This document shows positions 57,436-64,000 of a stretch of 64,000 bases of DNA, one piece after another. The stretch is taken from contig NC_067289.1 of assembly GCF_020740795.1 (NCBI RefSeq), positions 25,600,108-25,664,107 on the forward strand, given 5' to 3'. The notes under the pieces are model-generated. The model searched no databases. It was not told the DNA's origin and worked only from the letters and a program-made list of their open reading frames with translations. The position numbers were made by a program, and so were the translations under genes. This DNA comes from Apus apus (taxonomy: Eukaryota; Chordata; Aves; Apodiformes; Apodidae). Each line of letters begins with the position of its first letter. Positions within the stretch are counted from its first letter, which is position 1.

Positions 57436-60400
57436 GTAAGGATGTTTGAGTTTGGAATTGCTGTAGGAAGAGCTCATACATTTCTGGAAGTGCTTGTAGA
57501 AATATCAGGTAGCTTTATCCATGATTGACAAGTTACATACCATATTTATGTGGACATTATTAATATGAAAAAAATTAATATCTGTGTTCCTGAATATTTG
57601 AGAGGAAACCTTGTTATTTTTGTATTGACTTGAAAGTACATTGCTCCATGAAAACATGTGGGGTTTATGTGGGATACTGCTCCTATGATCCGGACAAACT
57701 ACTTGCGTGTTAACTTAAATTATTACAAATATCTTTGGTTTTTTAAAAAATAATTATTCTCTTTCTTAATCTAGTGGTCATTTTGCTGTGGCAAAGCTTT
57801 CTATGGAAAAGAGTTTCTGCTTATTAGTTGTTTTTTTTTTCTAGTAGCACTTACAAATAGTATAACACGCAAATGATGTGTGAAATTCTGATCAAACAGC
57901 ATTGGGTGAGAAAGGTATGTCTTTTCAAGAGTTGTAGGAAGATGAAACAAAAAAGGAAGACATCTTGAATAACTTTCTTCAGTAACTTGTAGCTCATAAT
58001 GTCTGATTTTGTTCAATTTAAGTCAGTGCTGGATGGAAAGTGGTATTTAATTTAAGCCTCTAAGTGGATATAGAGTGAATGCTGTAGAGAGAAGGAGAAA
58101 TCATGGTAGATACTTTATTTTTGTATTTTGCTCATCCTTAATATTATGTGTTTTTAAAGAAAAAACTTATAAATGCATTTAGCAAAGATCTGGGTTGTCA
58201 ATATTGGGCAGTATAGAATAAATTTTCTAAAAAGATTATAATTTAAAAACACAAGCTAAAATAAAGTCACCAAAGTAATGGATCATACTTTGAAACATAT
58301 TTTTGCCCATTATGAAGCATTTTTAAACATGTAGGGGCAGTGTTAGGGGTTGATATGTACTGATTTTTTTTCTTTGTATTTAGCGTGAATGATTTTATTT
58401 GATAAGTGTTTTTTAACTAGGGGAAGTTCCTGGAAATAGACGCAGCTATTGTAGAAGAAATTGAGACTATTTTAAGAAGAAGTCAGTTGTTTGTACGTCC
58501 TCTCAGGGAAGGGCCTCTTGTGTTGGAGTTGGTATGCTGCAGTTCCAAACACTGGTTTTATTTTGGAGGCTTTGGTGACACAAGCCTCTCCATTAAGCTT
58601 TGATGCATATGGTTAGGTCAAGGAGACCAGGTGTTACTCCATCTGCTTTCTGAGATGCAGGAGGTAATGGATATGTCCCCCTTGAATAATTTACAAGAGT
58701 TAGCTTGTCTGAAGGGGGGCTTGGAACAGTCCTAGAAGAAAAGCACCAGGCTTAATTTTTGAAGCTCTTGTAAACATGTGTGTATGTGATAAACGCATTC
58801 TGTACAAAGAACCCAGATGGTGGTGAAATTCTTTTTGAGGTCATCTTGCAGTCCCTTTTCCTTAGCCAGACATGACAGCAACTGCCAGATTTCTGCTGGT
58901 CCTTGCCAGCTGGTGTGCTACCACTTCTCTGCCTGGCAGAGGTGGTTAAAGGACGCAGAAGCAGCGGGTCCATCTTCCTGCCACCTGTCCACTGCCTGCG
59001 CTGCCGGGGCTGGCCCGGCGCGAGGGAGCCGCCCGCCTTGGCCCTGGCCCGGGGTCTCTGCTGGGGGGTCCCTCCTTCACGGGGTGCTGGGGATGCAGCC
59101 CCTGTGGCTGAGAAGAGCAGGGAGCTGTGTGGCCTTTAGGGTCCTGCTAGTGCTTCTGTGGGGCTCTCCTATCTTTACATCTATCCAAGCACCTGTAAAA
59201 CAATTGTTAAGTATAGGCTCTTGGATAGCAAGTGATGTATAAAGCAAGTAGCTCAGAACTATGTGCTGCTCTGGGTAGATATGGAAAGCATCAACCTCCT
59301 CCTGTGAAGAACTTGGGCTTCCCAGGATTAATCTCAATAATACCTGAAGTCTATCACAGCATTATATAGACTTGCAATAAGTTAATATATGCACTTAGGA
59401 GCCTTGGAAGGTTTAAGGTCTCTGGCTTGTTTGGTATGTTCTGAGGATGTCACCCTACCAGCCCCAAAGGAGCTGTGACGTGGCACTGGGCAGCACTGGG
59501 CCCTCTCCAGCCAGGGCACCAGGGAGGGTTCGGAGGATGCTGGAGCTGGATGCTGATTGCTCCGTGAGAGAGAGGTTGTGTCCTTCTGCAAAGCCAAGGG
59601 TGCAGTAGGCTAACTAGGAACCTAGATTATATGCTCCTTAACTACTTTGTATTCTTTTTTTTTGGTGCGTACTATGAATTCGATTTACTCTTGTTTCAAG
59701 AACATGGTCATTGTGTGAAACTGAAAAGGCTCTTGAAGTCTGCTGGAGAGCCTTTATGAAACTGCGTGGCATAAACTAAAACTGTTAGAGTAGCTATTTT
59801 ATAGCTTTGATGAAGACTAAAGTGGTCAATGGTGTCAGGTGTTGTGGCATGCAAGTACCTTGGTGAAACCAGGGACTGGTGAAGGGAGTTTGCTGGAAGA
59901 AAAGTTCACAGCTTTCTCCAGCTCTGAGCTTACCTGCAAGAGCAAGTGTGTGTGCTTATTTCTCCTCTTTGCCATACATTTTGAAGTAGTCCCTTAGTAA
60001 GCTTATGTCTTTGAGGACAGCGTGTTATCATGTAGGCAGCATTTTGTGCTGGTGGGTGTGCCTCTTGGATGACTGAAATTAAAGTTAGAGGAAACCATAA
60101 GCTGGGTTTTTGTTTGTTTTGGTTTTTTTGTCGGTTTTCTTATATGAGTGGCAGGAAACCAACCCAGCTGTAGGTGAGGAGGTTTGTGGCTGTTCTCGGT
60201 CAGGTTATTTTCATTCTTGACAGCATATGAGATAACTGGTTTGGAGGCATTTTCACATGTTACCAGTAGAAACATTGATCAGCATGAATCTCAGAAGCAC
60301 AAAACATCATGATTTTTTGTAATAAAATTATTTTGGTGTTTGAGACTGTCAATTGATTACATGTCCACAGATGACTCACTGTTGGTGATTTGCAGCAACA

Positions 60401-63400
60401 TAATTTGAGAATAGAATAGATAAACGTGTTTCTTTAGCAAAAGTGCTGTTTCTGAGGAGTGTGAATAAATTCGTTTACATCTTCAGTTGCACTGTAGTCT
60501 TCATTCATTACTTTTACAGGTTAATTAACACTGCCTTCAGTTCTACTCTGCTTTTTCCCCTCCTACTCTCTTAACTGAGCCCCAGACGTGGATTTATTTG
60601 GCAGCCTGAAGGGGAAGCAATGCTGTCACAGCCCAGTGTGAGGAGCACACTCCAGGTCCTGAGGATTGGATCTCACTTCCACCCACTTCATCCTGCAGCT
60701 ATAGCTGTTCTTCTGCCCTGTGGTTTATTTCCCCCGCCAGACCGTGATGCAGTACAGGTGCCAAGGTTGCTGTGACATACTGCTATTTGCTGATGAATTT
60801 GCAGACATCAGAATTCACTGTTTGTGCTGGAGCTGGGTTGGTTTCTCCTCTGCATGTCTCCTGTGTGGAAGCAGGAGCAGGCTTTATGAAGGGTATTCTG
60901 GTGGGGTTTTTCTGTTTTTGTCTGGTTGCGGAAGTTAAGTGAGGAAGGGGTTAAGATATAAAGGAATGGCTTTTTGGGAGGGGGGAGGCTCAGGGGGAAG
61001 GATTGGGGGTGAGAGGTTCTGACCTAGCTCAATATGTTGCATTGGGAATTGTTTCATTGAAGTCCTGGATAGTACATAGAGGATCACAGAACAGGAGTGA
61101 CATTTAATGCTGCACAGCAGGCAGCCTTAGAACAAGACATGAAGGGTCTCAGGCTTGTGATCCTTCTTCATGTACTGACTGATTTTTAGAGGGCAGATGT
61201 GGAATTCTGGGAGAGAAGGAGCTTGTGTCTTACTATGTTCCACTGCAACCCCTGCGTCTATAGGCATAGCTCCTGGGGTGCCTTTCAGGCTGGTTTTTAT
61301 TGGTTGCTGTGCAGCCTCAAAGGAGCTCCTGTCTTAGTGCTGAGGAGCACAGGGAGGTGACTCAGCTGAGCCCCTTTGGGCGAGTTCTTGCTGTCCTTTC
61401 TGGTACCTGAGCAAAAGCTTGCCTAGCCAGAGGGAGACTCTTGGGCCACAGAATGGTATTTCCTATTGCTTGTGGATGGTTGTGGCAGCCTGAGGTTGCT
61501 GCCCAAGGTGCCACATGCCTCTCTGCTCTTAGCTTCTCCTGAATCCTGCTGCTGAGGCTGTCACAGCAGCACAGACAGACCTGTCCACTCATGCTGGTTG
61601 GCAGGGGTGGTGGAAACCGGCCTTGTTCATTGCTTCCTGGCTGCTGTTGCTTCCACTTGCTCTGTAGTGTCATAACTGCTGTGCCCGTGCAAACTTGTTG
61701 ACTGTGTTTGCTTCATAAATTGAAGTCCCTTGTTCACTAATGATGTGTCAGTGTGCTTTGGCAGTTGGCCATGTCTGTGGTTAAATGATTGTGTTTTTAG
61801 GTGTTGGTAAAGGACTAATTCTGTAGTTTTAATAGAAGATTTATAGTCTCCAGTGCTCCTGGGTTACAATGGTACCAGAGCTCTCAAAATGAGCAGCTTT
61901 GATGCGACCTAGTTCTGAAGGAAGAGGAGGAGGTCTCAGGGACATGGATTATATTTCAGGAACCAGTAGCAATAACCTTCCCATGTGAGGTGTCACAGCC
62001 TCTTGGCTCTGTGTTGGCAGGCAGTGGTCTGTCAAAGGTGCTTCCTTATGGACACAACTTGGAGCTGAGGCCCTGAAGCCTTGTGACTGCTCAGGACCTC
62101 AGTATGCTCCAGCAGCATCACTGTCCAGCAGGACTGCAGAGAAGCTGCACCTGCTGAATGATCTTCATCAATTCATCAGTTGCTTTCCAAAGGGCTGCTT
62201 GAATGAAACTTGGGCTAATTTCTTGAAGATAACCACGTGAAGTCCACTGAGCTAGCAGTAGCAAAGTATCCTTGAGCAGAAATGGAAAACCTGCATTATT
62301 CATTGTATCTGGGGGCTGCTCTCTCAGATTTCAGTTGCTAGACTGAAGTGGAGATCTCAAAAAGGGCATCACAGGCCCTGTAAATAAGGCACTGTCCTAA
62401 GAAGGCATTTTCTGCATTGCACAGTTACTCTGCAGAAGATGGTCTCACTGTAGGAACCAGGTTTATGAATAAGGATAGTTAAAAGTCTTTTGGGATCTCT
62501 AAGTGCAAAGGGAGAGCAGAGGGCTCAGTCTGGGAAGTGACTCTGGGTGCTCCCATGGCAAGAATAGCTCAGACTCAGGAGCCAGCTGTGGAGATGGCAC
62601 CTAGAGAAAACTTGTCACTGTAATATGAAAATGAGTTGAGTTACACTGATCATCCTGGAGGCATTAAGGTTGCATTCTCAATATGGTAGGCTGAAACAGC
62701 AGCTACTAATGAAATATGTATTACTCATAAGTATAACTTCTGGGAGTTTCTGTTCTGAAGGTTTGGTGGAGGGTTTTCTTTTGGTGTTTGGTTTGGTTTT
62801 GGTTTTTTGGGGTTTTTTTGTTTTGTGTTCTTTTTTAAGAAGAGACAACACCAGACAGATCCCAGACATAAGTTAAAACTATGCTGATAGCTTTTGGGGT
62901 TTTGTGTTACTGGGTTTGTTTTGTTTCTCCTTGTATGTTTTTGTATTTAAGCTTCACTCCTTTTTTTTTTGTTGTTGTTGTTTGCCTGTTATTCAGTGAA
63001 TTTACAAGGATGATGAATAATTTTTCAGATTTAATGGTTTTAATTGATTGTTGGCCATTCACAGTGGTTTTGAGTAGTCACACTTTGTGTTTTGCTGCTT
63101 ACTCTACTTTTGGTCCTCTACTTTCTTGAGGGCTTCAGGGGAATATCTGCACTGTTTGCAGCTGGGCCTTGCAAGGATCAGCACCAGCCTTTGGGGTCTC
63201 TGCTGGTGTGTGCCACTTGTCTGAGGAGTTGAGATTTGCAGAAGTGTGAGGAATTGTCCATCTCGTGTCCATGGACTTCAGAGGTTACGATTAAATCCAC
63301 TGTAAGAAGCTTAATGTAAAGTTCCAAGAGGGGCTGGAAGAGCTGCTGCAAAGGGAGTTAAAATTTAGTGTAAAATAGGAGATGTGGCAATTCAAACTGG

Positions 63401-64000
63401 TCCTGGCTGGGGCCCTGGGTGCCCCCAGACCTGCCTCTGTGGGCTCTGCTCTCCTGGGCTTTTGGCTGTTCTGCTCCAGAACAGCAACCAACACGTTGAT
63501 GACATGAGAGGTAAGCTGCGTGGTGTGCTGGATATTAGTGCTGTTCTCTGGGATTTGGATAAAATGTGCTCTCTGGGGGGTGGGGCAGGGAGCAAATGGC
63601 TTTTAATGTGTTAGCATAAAGACAAAGTTACAGCATGCTCATGATGAATAAACAGCTGCAAAGTGGGTTGCTGAGAAGAGTTCAGACAACTGAGAGATTT
63701 TTGTGGTTGCATCCAGAGTATTCTCACTACTCGAATCATGATAGCTTGTGTACTGTTCTCTGGTTTGGAGGGTTGTGTGCTTTTTTCTTTGCATGTTTTT
63801 TAATGCCTGCTTCTGAAAATGTGCATCTCTGCCAGTAAAACATGGACTCCAAGCTGGATCCAGAGATGTGATTCTGGTGATGGAAGCATGCTGTGGCTCC
63901 TCTGTCACCCACCAACCATCTGCTTGGACAATGCCCTTAACATGCTTTAACTTTTGGTCAACCCTGAAGTGGTCAGGCAATTGGACTAGATGATTGTTTT
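57436..64000 (+). other. PLCH1: PLCH1 intron, continuing off the right edge
   Basis: About 6.6 kb without a recognised exon. It has a G/C-rich island-like patch near 58985-59070, a G/T-rich tract at about 62760-62830 and a CR1-like end at the extreme right. Confidence 0.7.
63905..64000 (+). mobile_element. CR1-like LINE 3' end, cut by the window edge
   Basis: Reads CTTTAACTTTTGGTCAACCC, then GTGGTCAGGCAATTGGACTA and GATGATTGTT, resembling the last 100 nt of avian CR1 elements just before the AGGTCCCTTCCAACT tail. The left border is uncertain, and the diagnostic terminal repeat lies outside the window. Confidence 0.55.

Noticed and set aside
58960-59100. GC-rich patch, possible small CpG island or exon
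   Set aside because: Too short, no matching splice sites with conserved coding, and no PLCH1 sequence recognised.
1-64000. CRISPR arrays, bacterial operons, toxin-antitoxin or phage-type systems
   Set aside because: The window is intron-rich vertebrate DNA; the tandem arrays have no unique spacers and no cas-like genes. No intact or recognisable retroviral gene was seen either.

Overview
The window is a stretch of vertebrate nuclear DNA, almost certainly from a bird. It has intron-split genes with GT-AG borders, CpG-island promoters and several CR1 LINE copies ending in the ATTCTGTGA-type 3' repeat, and no mammalian SINEs were seen. Gene order matches the block known from human 3q25 (PLCH1, C3orf33, SLC33A1, GMPS), read here in reverse. 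I found no bacterial-style operon, CRISPR array or defence system.

Layout. 1-13.6 kb: the first six coding exons of GMPS on the minus strand; the rest of the gene runs off the left edge. 13.6-15.75 kb: a shared divergent promoter region between GMPS and SLC33A1, holding two GC-rich minisatellites (a 17-18 nt G-rich array and a 21-nt array). 15.75-25 kb: the complete SLC33A1 gene, six coding exons, 543 residues, plus strand. 25-28.75 kb: 3' UTR and intergenic DNA. 28.75-33.2 kb: the complete C3orf33 orthologue, five coding exons, 240 residues, plus strand. 34.6-35.8 kb: a CpG island that probably starts PLCH1. 35.8-64 kb: long non-coding DNA of the PLCH1 5' region, with two small candidate first coding exons (48.2 kb and 57.4 kb) that end in the same phase and could splice alternatively to a common second exon beyond the right edge.

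The four genes do not form a pathway: GMPS makes GMP, SLC33A1 carries acetyl-CoA into the ER, C3orf33 is a poorly understood membrane or secreted OB-fold protein, and PLCH1 is a phospholipase C. Their adjacency is ancestral synteny. The points most worth a second look are the two alternative PLCH1 first exons, the minisatellites in the GMPS/SLC33A1 divergent promoter, a CR1 fragment whose frame is open and continuous with GMPS exon 4, and an internally deleted CR1 at 39.8-41 kb.
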